Source of the DNA: Pirellula sp.
GTDB taxonomy: Bacteria; Planctomycetota; Planctomycetia; Pirellulales; Pirellulaceae
Length of the DNA: 64,000 nucleotides
Direction: 5' to 3'
NCBI GenBank assembly: GCA_021300155.1
Contig: JAJTID010000022.1
Coordinates: 1 to 64,000, forward strand
The position numbers and the translations under genes were made by a program. Position 1 is the first letter of the stretch; each line of letters starts with the position of its first letter. Below the pieces are notes generated by a model, which worked only from the letters and a program-made list of their open reading frames with translations, was not told where the DNA came from and made no database searches. Shown here piece by piece: positions 55,690 through 64,000 of the stretch.

Positions 55690-55842
55690 TGACCGCACCG
55701 CCGGTCACAAACAAATTGTCGTTGACCGCTCCGTCGGTCACAAACAAAAAACCGTAGACCGCACCGTCGGTCATCCGCCCACATCGTCGTTGACCGCTCC
55801 GCCGGTCATCGCCAAATACACAGTTGTCCGCACAGTCGGTCA
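55690..55842 (+). repeat. Array of five 18-bp dyads at 33-35 bp period
   Basis: Copies start at 55690, 55723, 55756, 55791 and 55825. Each is near TGACCGCNCCGNCGGTCA, with stem TGACCG/CGGTCA and a 6-nt loop; the fifth copy is degenerate in one arm. The gaps are 15, 15, 17 and 16 bp and share words (CAAACAAA in two, and TCGT endings in several), so it is a tandem minisatellite with a dyad core. It lies 39 bp upstream of the DUF1080/sugar-dehydrogenase start. No cas gene is near. Confidence 0.9.
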
Positions 55843-55880
55843 TCCCGCAATTTTCCTTCCTGTTCCCTGGAGCCACTCTC

Positions 55881-57806
55881 ATGATTCGAGCCCGTCTAAG
55901 GCATTTTCTCATCGTCGCACCACTTCTCAGTAGCTGCATTGGCTGGGCCGGGATCGCCAATGCGGAGGCGCCTCTCAATCAGCTAACTAGAACAGAGCAA
56001 TTGAGCGGTTGGAAATTGCTGTTTGATGGGAAGTCGACAGATGGCTGGCGAAATTACAAGAAAGAAAAAGTATCCGATGGATGGAAGATCGCTGACAACT
56101 CACTGATTCGCGAGTCCAAGGGTGCTGGCGATATCATCACGAAGGACAAGTACAAGTACTTTGAGTTGATGCTCGAGTACAAGATATCGGAGGGTGGAAA
56201 CAGCGGGCTGATGTTCCACGTTACGGAAGATAATCCGAACCCATGGCAAAGCGGTCCTGAAATTCAGATTCAAGACAATGTTGCAGGGCACGATCCTCAG
56301 AAAGCGGGTTGGCTCTATCAATTGTACAAACCGACTGCACCGAAGTGGGCAAAGGAAGCAGGCGAGTTGGATATGACGCGGCCAGCCGGTGAATGGAATC
56401 AGCTCTTTGTACGCATCGCACCGAACCAATGCGAAGTATCGATGAATGGTGGTGTCTACTATCAATTCAAAATCGGTAGCAAAGACTGGAATGATAAAGT
56501 CGCAGCGAGCAAGTTTGCGAAGTTCGAAGGCTTTGGAAAAGCAGGTACCGGGCATGTTTGCCTCCAAGATCACGGCAATCTCGTTTCATTTCGAAATGTA
56601 AAGATTCGCGAGTTGCCTGAGACCGGTGCGCCGCCACAACCGATCGATGGCAAGATTGCAATGAAAGGAACGCCAGCGTTTCCAAAAATGAAATGGCAAG
56701 GCTGGGAGCCTGTGGATGAAGATGGCACTGTTAACAAGCCGTTGCGAATTCTCGAATTGACGTATGCCAAGGGCGTTCCGAATCGACTCTTTGCATTAGA
56801 TCAACGCGGTTGGATTTTTACCTTTGAAAATAATCCCAATGTTGAGAATGCGACGCGATTCCTCGATATCGAATCCAAGGTCAATTTGTGGTATGGGCCG
56901 GGTGCAAACGAGCAAGGGCTGCTAGGATTGGCGTTCCATCCAAACTACAAATCGAATGGTGAGTTCTTTGTTTGCTATACGAAGAAAGAAAACAATCACT
57001 CCATTCTCTCTCGATTTAAAGTCTCGAAAGACGATCCACTCAAGGCCGATCCAAACTCAGAAGAGATTTTGCTCGATGTGGAGCAGCCTTATCAGAACCA
57101 CAATGGTGGCTCGATAGAATTCGGTCCAGATGGATATTTGTATGTAGCCTTTGGCGATGGTGGATTGCGAAATGATCCGAAGGCAGCAGGGCAAAATCGC
57201 ACTCAATTGCTTGGTTCAATCTTGCGATTGGACGTCAATAAGAAATCAGATGGTTTGCCATACGGTGTGCCAGCCGACAATCCTTATGTTGGAAAGACTG
57301 GATTGCGTCCCGAAATCTACGCACATGGATTTCGCAACCCATGGAGGATCGCTTTTGACAAGAGCGGAAAACTTTGGTGCGCCGATGTGGGCCAGGACCT
57401 TTACGAAGAAGTGAACGTCGTTGTAAAGGGTGGTAATTATGGATGGAGCAATCGAGAAGGAACTCGCCCCTTTGGCAATAGACCTGCGGTGGAAGGAGTA
57501 TCGGCACCGATCGACCCGATCTGGGAATACGATCACGTCACGGGCAAATCCATTACGGGCGGTCGTGTATACCAGTCGGATCGTCAGCCTGCTCTCAAGG
57601 GCAAATACCTGTATGCAGATTATGTTAGTGGAAGTATCTGGGCTTTAACCTACGATTCGACCGTTGGCAAAGTCGTTCGCAACGAGCAAGTGATTGAGGG
57701 TGGCATTCCAGTTCTCGCCTTTGGTGAAGATGAGAACGGGGAAGTCTACTATCTCCGAGATACCAACAAAGCAGAAGCGATCTTCCGCTTTGAAAAGGGT
57801 GAGTAA
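55881..57806 (+). CDS. DUF1080 - PQQ-type sugar dehydrogenase fusion protein
   Basis: The 641-residue exported protein fuses two domains. A signal peptide (LRHFLIVAPLLSSCIGWAG) precedes DUF1080 (about 38-240: KLLFDGKSTDGWRNYKKEK, NSGLMFHVTEDNPN, HGNLVSFRNVKIREL). Then a glucose/sorbosone dehydrogenase-type six-bladed propeller follows (about 270-640: EQGLLGLAFHPNYKSNG, HNGGSIEFGPDGYLYVAFGDGG, YAHGFRNPWRIAFD, GGNYGWSNREG), the domain that uses PQQ and calcium in characterised enzymes. GGAG lies 11 nt upstream of the ATG. The combination suggests oxidative attack on an oligosaccharide; the substrate is unknown. Confidence 0.9.
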   Translation: MIRARLRHFLIVAPLLSSCIGWAGIANAEAPLNQLTRTEQLSGWKLLFDGKSTDGWRNYKKEKVSDGWKIADNSLIRESKGAGDIITKDKYKYFELMLEYKISEGGNSGLMFHVTEDNPNPWQSGPEIQIQDNVAGHDPQKAGWLYQLYKPTAPKWAKEAGELDMTRPAGEWNQLFVRIAPNQCEVSMNGGVYYQFKIGSKDWNDKVAASKFAKFEGFGKAGTGHVCLQDHGNLVSFRNVKIRELPETGAPPQPIDGKIAMKGTPAFPKMKWQGWEPVDEDGTVNKPLRILELTYAKGVPNRLFALDQRGWIFTFENNPNVENATRFLDIESKVNLWYGPGANEQGLLGLAFHPNYKSNGEFFVCYTKKENNHSILSRFKVSKDDPLKADPNSEEILLDVEQPYQNHNGGSIEFGPDGYLYVAFGDGGLRNDPKAAGQNRTQLLGSILRLDVNKKSDGLPYGVPADNPYVGKTGLRPEIYAHGFRNPWRIAFDKSGKLWCADVGQDLYEEVNVVVKGGNYGWSNREGTRPFGNRPAVEGVSAPIDPIWEYDHVTGKSITGGRVYQSDRQPALKGKYLYADYVSGSIWALTYDSTVGKVVRNEQVIEGGIPVLAFGEDENGEVYYLRDTNKAEAIFRFEKGE

Positions 57807-57884
57807 TCTCTCGAGTGAGCATCACAGACGATTTTTCTAGCTATTTCGAAATCGATCTCACAACAAGAGTGAACTGAACTAGCT

Positions 57885-58937
57885 ATGGAAGAATCGTCTG
57901 AGAAACCGCGTCGACGTCCTCGTTACGCGGGGAGAAATCCTAGGAATTTTCAGGACAAGTATAAAGAGCACCAGCCGGAGAAATACCCAGACGACATTCG
58001 AAGAATCGTTGAGGGTGGCAAAACTCCGGCGGGAATGCATCGACCCATCATGGTCGATGAAGTGATGCATGTTTTGGCGCTCTCCCCTGGCGAAACGGTT
58101 GTCGATTGTACGCTGGGGTATGGCGGGCATGCTTCTGCGATGTTGAAGGCAATACAGCCGGGTGGATACTTTCTAGGTGTCGACGCAGATCCCATTGAGC
58201 TTCCGAAGACAGAAGCTCGACTTCGATCGCTTGTTGCTCCGGCTGTATCCATCCAACTGCGGCGGATGAACTTTGCAGGTGTTTCCAATTTTCTGGCCAC
58301 AGAAGCGCCTGAGGGTGTCGATGCGGTTCTGGTAGACCTCGGGTGTTCCTCGATGCAGTTGGATGATCCGACTCGCGGCTTTAGTTTCAAATTCGAGGGT
58401 CCTCTCGACATGCGTATGAACCCGAATCGAGGTGTGGCAGCTTCTGAGTTACTCACCTCATTATCGCCCGAAGAACTCGAAGCGATGCTCGTAGAGAACT
58501 CCGACGAGCCCCATGCCAACCGAATAGCCACGGCCATTCTTCGCACGCACAGAAAAGTGAAGATTGAATCGACGCTGACCCTGGCCAATGTCGTTCGACA
58601 ACAGATGCGAGGGCTTGGGGAAGAAGAGCTAGATCGTACTGTTCGAAGAGTTTTTCAATCGCTTCGGATCGTTGTCAATGAAGAATTTCAATCGCTAGAC
58701 GCATTCCTTGCACAGATCCCTTATCTTCTGAAAAAGGGGGGGAGGATTGCGATGATCTCGTTTCATTCCGGCGAGGATCGCCGCGTGAAAGGTGCATTCA
58801 AAGCGGGATTTGAATCGGGGCACTTCAGTTCGATATCGAAGGAGATCATTCGCCCTACGTTGAAAGAGCAACAGTCGAACCCACGATCCAAGTCCGCAAA
58901 GTTGCGATTTGCGATTCGAAGCGCGACCGGCCTTTAG
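57885..58937 (+). CDS. rsmH: 16S rRNA (cytosine(1402)-N(4))-methyltransferase
   Basis: RsmH methylates N4 of C1402 in 16S rRNA. The 350 residues contain the SAM-binding region DCTLGYGGHASAML, DAVLVDLGCSSMQLDDPTRGFSF, LDMRMNPNRG, and the C-terminal GGRIAMISFHSGEDRRVKGAF. The N-terminus carries an extra basic segment of about 30 residues (KPRRRPRYAGRNPRN...) before the catalytic domain, which I do not see in the usual enzyme. In most bacteria rsmH starts the dcw cluster with mraZ and ftsL; here no such neighbour is present. It has an ordinary start at the ATG. Confidence 0.95.
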   Translation: MEESSEKPRRRPRYAGRNPRNFQDKYKEHQPEKYPDDIRRIVEGGKTPAGMHRPIMVDEVMHVLALSPGETVVDCTLGYGGHASAMLKAIQPGGYFLGVDADPIELPKTEARLRSLVAPAVSIQLRRMNFAGVSNFLATEAPEGVDAVLVDLGCSSMQLDDPTRGFSFKFEGPLDMRMNPNRGVAASELLTSLSPEELEAMLVENSDEPHANRIATAILRTHRKVKIESTLTLANVVRQQMRGLGEEELDRTVRRVFQSLRIVVNEEFQSLDAFLAQIPYLLKKGGRIAMISFHSGEDRRVKGAFKAGFESGHFSSISKEIIRPTLKEQQSNPRSKSAKLRFAIRSATGL

Positions 58938-59061
58938 GCCAGAGCCGACAAGAGTCAAAGCAGTAGGCACATTCCATGTGCCGTCCACCTGGGAGTACCT
59001 TCAAAAATCCATGAGCGGATGGCACGACAGATCGTACCTGCCACTTTCGTCAACAGAATCA

Positions 59062-59985
59062 TTAGGGTTTGGGATCGTGTGGATACTGTTTGGCCCATTT
59101 ACGAAAGTATTCTTGCGTCGTTGCTGTTCCGTAGTTTTCTAGTTTTCCAGCGTTGATAATGGTGTTGGTGATTCGTCCGATCTCTTTTTGTGCAGCGATG
59201 TTTCCTTCGAGGAACTTTTCAAATTCGAGAGCAGCTTTCTCTACATCTTCTTTTTTAGCGTTGAGACGGATGATTGGCTGCAACCAAGACCGAAGATTGA
59301 CGCTTTCTCCTTCTGTGGTGGCAGGTTGTCTCATCATCTCTTGCATGCCCTCGAGCGATTCCAACTTTGGAATCTCTCCACCCGCAACCTCCACGACACT
59401 CTTCAAGATCTTGGGCAAATCGACCTGCAAGCTTGGTTGAACAATGGCGTAGTTCGCTGTTACCTTTTGGTCTTTGCCGACCAAGATGGTAAGCATCACA
59501 TTGCGGTTTAGCCCGTAGCTACCAGGTCCTTCGCGACCGTCTACTGAAATTCCAACCGATGCGTCCTTTGCTAACCCATGTCGAATGCGTTTCAAGGTAG
59601 CACTAGCGTTGGATTTATCGTCGTCCAACCAAACGACTCCCGTGTGCAAACCATCCTTCTTTCGACTGGCGGTGTATGTCGAGAGGACTCGGGTCATGCT
59701 AATTGATAATCGATTCAAATCGTGGACAAAGATCAAAACGATTGGCTTGTCTTTTGCCTCGCGCACAAAATCCATTTCTTTCCCCTCGGCTTCGTCGAAC
59801 GCGCCGATCACTGAGAATGGCGCCAAGGGCTCTCCTACTTGCGGGCCCGAGAACACTGGCTCTTGCGCATGCGAAGCGGGGCTCAGGGCTAATCCCAAAA
59901 GGAGGATTCCAGCCAGGTAGAGCTGCGTGAATCTGTCGTATTCCCTTGAAATCATCTTTGTGAAAATGAATAGGTGGCTGTGCAT
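59062..59985 (-). CDS. Secreted thioredoxin-fold protein lacking a CxxC motif
   Basis: The 307-residue protein has a signal peptide (LYLAGILLLGLALSPASHA) and a central redoxin-like core (KPIVLIFVHDLNRLSISMTRVLSTY, VVWLDDDKSN, GVSIDGREG-type loop and NVMLTILVGKDQKVTANYAI) but no CxxC pair at the expected site. It ends with a helical C-terminal domain (AALEFEKFLEGNIAAQKEIGRI). AAGGA lies about 9 nt upstream of the ATG, inside the end of the CxxCH gene, so they are translationally coupled. A non-catalytic, binding thioredoxin fold is the best reading. Confidence 0.7.
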   Translation of the reverse strand: MHSHLFIFTKMISREYDRFTQLYLAGILLLGLALSPASHAQEPVFSGPQVGEPLAPFSVIGAFDEAEGKEMDFVREAKDKPIVLIFVHDLNRLSISMTRVLSTYTASRKKDGLHTGVVWLDDDKSNASATLKRIRHGLAKDASVGISVDGREGPGSYGLNRNVMLTILVGKDQKVTANYAIVQPSLQVDLPKILKSVVEVAGGEIPKLESLEGMQEMMRQPATTEGESVNLRSWLQPIIRLNAKKEDVEKAALEFEKFLEGNIAAQKEIGRITNTIINAGKLENYGTATTQEYFRKWAKQYPHDPKP

Positions 59986-59988
59986 GCG

Positions 59989-62900
59989 TTAGTTTCCTTT
60001 GTTCTTTGAGACTTCTGTTCTCAGAAATTCTAACAGACACGCCAGTTCCTTGGGTGAAAGTACTTCATCAAAGTTACTTGGCATTAGGGATACTTCCCCT
60101 CTTTTTTCTTGTTCGATGTCCATGAGCGGTATCACTCGTTTTGTTCCGTTCTGTTCTGCGATGGTTATCGATACATCGTTTCGTTCTTGCACAAGTCCCG
60201 TTACCGTCTCTCCACCATCCAAAAGCAAGAGCGTGACTCGGAAAGCTTCGTCGACATTCCTATCTGGCCACAAGATATCTTCGCATAATCGTTCGAGTCC
60301 CCGATTGCCTATTCCCTCAAGTTGTGGACCCAGGACATTGCCAACAGAGCCTAGTTTGTGACATTGGGCACACTTGTCGGCATATACTTTTTTCCCAATT
60401 TCCACGTCGACGGTTTCTCTCTTGATGGAAGCCAATTTTGATTCGATCCTATCGCTGCGATTCGAACTCTTCTCTGCGAGTGTTTTGATCGCGGCCAATC
60501 GGTCCGAATCGGACTTCGAGAGACCGCCCCACCAACTCGGGGGCAGTGTGCTTACAACATCCGGGGAAAGGATGTTTGATTCAATCCACTCGGCTAACCG
60601 TTCCGGCGCACCTCGATATTTGGAAATGCGAAGGATGATCTTTGCCTGTTGGGTTGCAGACCATCGACGAAATAGTTGTCGATACTGTTGTTTCCAAACT
60701 GAGAAGGCTTCTGAAAAGCGAAGCCCCTGAGCGTCTGGCGTCTCCCAGAAGAAGCGTCCTGTTAGATCCCACTGCTGCGTCTCCATGGCATAAGTGAGCA
60801 TTTCTGTATCGATCGGTTGATCTTCCAGCCATGCTTTTTTCCAGACTCGCAGTTTGCAAGACTCGGAAAGAAGGGGTGAGGACACCCATTTCCATAGTGC
60901 GGTACTTTGTTTTGCAGCTTCGAGCCCGACTAGAGAAACGAAGGATTGAATCAAAGCATAGTCCGAACGGCGCGCGTCCATGGCTAATGCATCAACGCTA
61001 AAGCCTCCCACACCTAACCAAGCGTAACTGGACCCCGCATCACCATCGACTACTTCAAAAAGAATCGTTTGACCAGCGTATTCCTTTAGATCCCACTCCA
61101 CTCGTTTGGCAACGTCGTTGCGAGGCGGGTACGCTCGAAACAACTCTTTGGTTTCGCCCGAACGAAGATCCAACAATATCAACCGTGCGAAGTTCTTTTG
61201 GTGGTCGGGCATATTTGGTAAACCGTTGTGACCGGCAATGTAGAAACTCCACTTCTCGGGTGCAACTATTGGCCCCGTTCCCCAGCTTCCTTGATAGCTT
61301 TCCCCAAGAGGAAAACTGCTATAGATGTCTAGCGGCGACGTTTCTTGTTCTCCGGGGATGCGACGTTTGCGAGGCTCAATCGGCCAATCTTTGCGGTCGT
61401 CACGTTTGCCCGGTGTTGTTGCCATCCAATCAAGAACAACAGAATTGCTCTTCTCGAATCGTTGAAGCCAATCGTTGGCCAAGAGCTCCATCGTCGTTCG
61501 AGCCGCCGACACGACGGGTGGAGACAGTTTGCCTCGCGACTGGAGCTGCCGTTGCAACAGGTTTAGCAATCGGTGCGCATAAACACTTTGCTTTTCAGCC
61601 GTCAATGAACCTTCCCGATGGAGCAGATCCAGAACACGTTCGACATTTTGATCGTCCGCAACACCGATCAACTTTTCCATCGCTTGTCCCCATTCGGTTC
61701 TTTCCTGAGCGGAAGCATTCTTCAGCAACGAGAGCTTTTGATCGAGAAGATCGAGAGCGACCGAATGACATCGCGTGTCTTTCGTCGCCAGAAGCACCTT
61801 GAGCATGATCGCATATCTAGGGGACGAGAGTGAAGATTCGGGAGCGATCGTCGTTCGAAGCAGGGAAGAGGTAGCGTTCGAGTCTTTTTCCATCGCACCC
61901 AAGATGCTCTTTCGAAGGGCGATCAAGAAACTCTGCACGAGAATTGGGTCTTTCGATCGCTCCACTTTCTCAACCAACGGAATCATAGATTTCAAGGAGC
62001 CAATGTCAGGGGTGTCTGCAAACGACTCGATCGTCTTCAACCAACGCATTGCGGTAGGAGTGTCTGTTAAGTCCAACTCCGCAAGGGGTTTGTTCAGGGA
62101 TGAATCCGCGGATGCATCGACGGCTGATGAAACTCGCTCGATACGATTGGTTGGCGTTGTGGATCGGATTCGCCACAGTCGTCCGCTGGTGCGATCTCGA
62201 TCGGGGTGATCGAGTGGGACTTCGTAGTGTCCGATAACTTTGTTATAGAAATCTGCAACGTACAGATTCCCATCGGGACCGAAGACCAAATCGACTGGCC
62301 GAAACCAAGAGTCTTCGCTCGTGAGGAGATCGGGTAGTTCTGTCGCTTTCGCCGTTGCGCCTGTGTATTGAAGTTGGTTCCGATTGATTCGACAGGTCAT
62401 CACATTGCCACTAACGAGTTGCCCTCGCATGCTACTAGGAAAACTAGAGTCTTTAGTATGTGCCAAGCCTGCGATCGCAGTACTGCCATGCAAATGGTCC
62501 ATGGTTGCAGGGACGAAGCCCAATCCATCATCTGGACGACCAAAGCTGGGATAGCATCCGCCCCGTATCAATTGAGTGATCGGTTTGCTATGGCAATCGG
62601 CAGAGAACCAATTTCCCCATTCGTCTTGCGTCATTCCGAATGGGTTGACTTGTCCCTTTGTATAAAGTTCGATGCGACTACCGTCGGGACGAAATCGAAA
62701 GACATTACCGGAGGTCATCGAAACGGAGTGTCCGTCCGTTCCGGAGACCGTGGATTGATTATTGAAGCCATGGCAAGCATAGATCCACCCGTCGTTGCCA
62801 TCTCGTAACGAGTTCACCATCCCATGCGTATCTCGGCTGGTGTCGAATGGGCCATAGAGTATCGACCGCTCATCGCACTTGCCATCGCCATCGGAATCGC

Positions 62901-63369
62901 GGAGTTTCCAAATGTTAGGAATCGAAAAACAGATCGCTCCATCCTCGGTTGGTAGGATACCAATGGGAATGTTCAGATCTTCCGCAAACACCGAGTGCGT
63001 TTCAAACGAACCGTTGCCGTCACGATCTTCTAGCACGGCAATTGAATCCGTACGCTTGTCTCCTTCCTTTGCAGGAAATGGGTAATGGGTTGTTTGCGTT
63101 ACCCACAGTCGGCCCTTGCGATCGAACGCGAGATTGAGAGGTTTCTTGATGGTCGGTTCCGAGGCAATCAGATCGATAGCAAAACCATCTGGCAAGTGAA
63201 AACCTGCTTGCTCGTCGGCGGGCGATCTGTGCGGAGTCGATCGGATGGTCAGTCCATACTCCGCGGCGGCCGTAACGGGCTCCTTGACGCGAAGATCGTC
63301 CGCGTTCGCATTCGTGCGGCAACAGTGGGTAAGAAGCAGAGTTAGGCAAAGTTGATGAAAGAGTTTCAT
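59989..63369 (-). CDS. PVC-type CxxCH heme protein with N-terminal propeller
   Basis: The 1126-residue exported protein has a signal peptide (LFHQLCLTLLLTHCCRTNANA), then a beta-propeller region typical of the PVC-type dehydrogenase-like family (residues about 60-430, with GFAIDLIASEPTIKKPLNLAFD and GFVPATMDHLHGSTAIAGLAH). A long helical region follows, then a carbohydrate-binding-like part (YAGQTILFEVVDGDAGSSYAWLGVGGF), and a C-terminal cytochrome c domain with the heme motif CAQCH and a later Met-containing loop. Start at ATG 63369 gives the signal peptide; the frame is open to 63702. It is upstream of the thioredoxin-fold gene and probably co-expressed. Confidence 0.88.
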   Translation of the reverse strand: MKLFHQLCLTLLLTHCCRTNANADDLRVKEPVTAAAEYGLTIRSTPHRSPADEQAGFHLPDGFAIDLIASEPTIKKPLNLAFDRKGRLWVTQTTHYPFPAKEGDKRTDSIAVLEDRDGNGSFETHSVFAEDLNIPIGILPTEDGAICFSIPNIWKLRDSDGDGKCDERSILYGPFDTSRDTHGMVNSLRDGNDGWIYACHGFNNQSTVSGTDGHSVSMTSGNVFRFRPDGSRIELYTKGQVNPFGMTQDEWGNWFSADCHSKPITQLIRGGCYPSFGRPDDGLGFVPATMDHLHGSTAIAGLAHTKDSSFPSSMRGQLVSGNVMTCRINRNQLQYTGATAKATELPDLLTSEDSWFRPVDLVFGPDGNLYVADFYNKVIGHYEVPLDHPDRDRTSGRLWRIRSTTPTNRIERVSSAVDASADSSLNKPLAELDLTDTPTAMRWLKTIESFADTPDIGSLKSMIPLVEKVERSKDPILVQSFLIALRKSILGAMEKDSNATSSLLRTTIAPESSLSSPRYAIMLKVLLATKDTRCHSVALDLLDQKLSLLKNASAQERTEWGQAMEKLIGVADDQNVERVLDLLHREGSLTAEKQSVYAHRLLNLLQRQLQSRGKLSPPVVSAARTTMELLANDWLQRFEKSNSVVLDWMATTPGKRDDRKDWPIEPRKRRIPGEQETSPLDIYSSFPLGESYQGSWGTGPIVAPEKWSFYIAGHNGLPNMPDHQKNFARLILLDLRSGETKELFRAYPPRNDVAKRVEWDLKEYAGQTILFEVVDGDAGSSYAWLGVGGFSVDALAMDARRSDYALIQSFVSLVGLEAAKQSTALWKWVSSPLLSESCKLRVWKKAWLEDQPIDTEMLTYAMETQQWDLTGRFFWETPDAQGLRFSEAFSVWKQQYRQLFRRWSATQQAKIILRISKYRGAPERLAEWIESNILSPDVVSTLPPSWWGGLSKSDSDRLAAIKTLAEKSSNRSDRIESKLASIKRETVDVEIGKKVYADKCAQCHKLGSVGNVLGPQLEGIGNRGLERLCEDILWPDRNVDEAFRVTLLLLDGGETVTGLVQERNDVSITIAEQNGTKRVIPLMDIEQEKRGEVSLMPSNFDEVLSPKELACLLEFLRTEVSKNKGN

Positions 63370-63580
63370 GCGGCAGAGAGCTCGGGAAGGGTAGGTAACC
63401 TGGGGGAGGTTGAGAGAAAATAGGAAGCTTAGGTTGGCATGGAGTTTGATAATTGTAATCAATTTCAACACTTTCGTTAAAGTCGCCCCGGGTGTGACAT
63501 TGCACTCGCGAACCTTCTTGCTGTATTCACGAGGAATATTCGTCCCGTATATTGCGTTTGACCCTTGCAGGAGAAGTAGG

Positions 63581-64000
63581 ATGCCCATCGTCGCTAGCAG
63601 ATACGCCGCGAGCACTTTGTTTGTCCTGACCCTATTCGGCGCGACCGGATTCGCACAAATGGGTGGCGGTGGAGACAATTCACCCGCATTCAGTGAACCC
63701 AAATTTATCGATAAGCTCTACGAGGCCGGTGGACCTCGTGCTCGGCAAGCAAAGGACGGATCGGTGATTCTCTCGGTCAAGATCGAGGGGAACCAATCAG
63801 TCTCCGAAAACGCTATCTTGACGGTCCTGCAATCGCGAGAGGATCGCGTCTTCGATCACTATACATTCAATCGAGATATCGCTGCTCTCTACCGCACGAA
63901 CCTCTTCAAGAAGATCGATTCCTATTTCACCGAAGTGGAAAAAGGAGTGCATATTAAATTGGTCGTTGTGGAACGTCCCATCGTTCGCGAGGTGTTCTTT
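63581..64000 (+). CDS. BamA/Omp85-type outer-membrane assembly protein (5' part only)
   Basis: The first 140 codons of a gene continue past the right edge. It begins with a signal peptide (AASTLFVLTLFGATGFA), a short Gly-rich stretch (MGGGGDNSPAFSE) and a POTRA domain (SVILSVKIEGNQSVSENAILTVLQ, then YTFNRDIAALYRTNLFKKIDSYFTEVEKGVHIKLVVVERPIVREV). Such POTRA domains precede an Omp85 beta-barrel, which folds outer-membrane proteins. GGAGAAGTAGG precedes the ATG. The gene is divergent from the CxxCH protein; about 210 bp lie between the starts. Confidence 0.88.
   Translation, partial: MPIVASRYAASTLFVLTLFGATGFAQMGGGGDNSPAFSEPKFIDKLYEAGGPRARQAKDGSVILSVKIEGNQSVSENAILTVLQSREDRVFDHYTFNRDIAALYRTNLFKKIDSYFTEVEKGVHIKLVVVERPIVREVFF

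Noticed and set aside
55690-55842. Possible CRISPR array
   Set aside because: Units are only 18 bp, the spacers are 15-17 bp and share words with each other, and there is no cas gene or leader. It is a tandem dyad array instead.

Overview
The window looks like a chromosomal segment of a planctomycete, most likely family Pirellulaceae. The evidence is the density of gene families almost confined to that phylum: two paired DUF1549/DUF1553 cytochrome (PSD1) plus DUF1501 cassettes, a DUF1592-type cytochrome plus DUF1552 pair, DUF1080 proteins, a DUF1559 pseudopilin, a PVC-type CxxCH heme protein and an isolated flhA. GC content is moderate by eye. No rRNA, tRNA, cas or phage gene was seen.

Layout. 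1-3 kb: DUF1559 pseudopilin with an apparent one-base frameshift, followed by a partial lipoprotein; then transaldolase. 3-5.5 kb: a pteridine-reductase-like SDR, an exported MsrA and a complete IS200-like (RAYT-type) element bounded by 83-bp inverted REP clusters. 5.5-18.3 kb: exported degradative/cytochrome cassettes (DUF1501, PSD1, DUF1080; then DUF1501, PSD1 with a discoidin-like domain), with DedA and hemC between them. 18.5-29 kb: cyanophycinase, TPR lipoprotein, DUF1573 protein, aspS, a Tat-type Gfo/Idh/MocA oxidoreductase with a strong terminator, flhA and a sulfotransferase. 29.1-31.8 kb: a small block of two unrecognised secreted proteins, one carrying 10-bp repeats over its start. 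31.9-39.6 kb: DUF1552 and DUF1592-type cytochrome pair, pdxJ, a Ycf48-like propeller and a DUF4912 protein with a histone-H1-like tail.

39.8-48.1 kb is a complete F1Fo ATP synthase operon in the order AtpZ/I-like, small membrane protein, B, E, F, H, A, G, D, C; AtpB has an unusual hydrophilic N-terminal extension of about 200 residues. 48.1-50.3 kb: a lipoprotein-like fragment, then tadA, a membrane protein and greA on the minus strand, with an intrinsic terminator in the greA leader whose loop can pair with the greA ribosome binding site. 50.6-55.6 kb: a plus-strand cluster of thioredoxin, ExbD, a 928-residue membrane-anchored alpha-alpha toroid protein, DUF971 and a RimK-type protease. 55.7-64 kb: an array of five short dyads upstream of a DUF1080/sugar-dehydrogenase fusion, rsmH, a thioredoxin-fold protein paired with a CxxCH heme protein, and the start of a BamA-like protein.

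The signals that best merit follow-up are the greA leader (terminator plus anti-Shine-Dalgarno), the five-dyad array, the RAYT/REP element, the putative slipped-strand switch at 31.6 kb and the ExbD-toroid operon that lacks a visible ExbB. All functional links are inferred from sequence and gene order alone.
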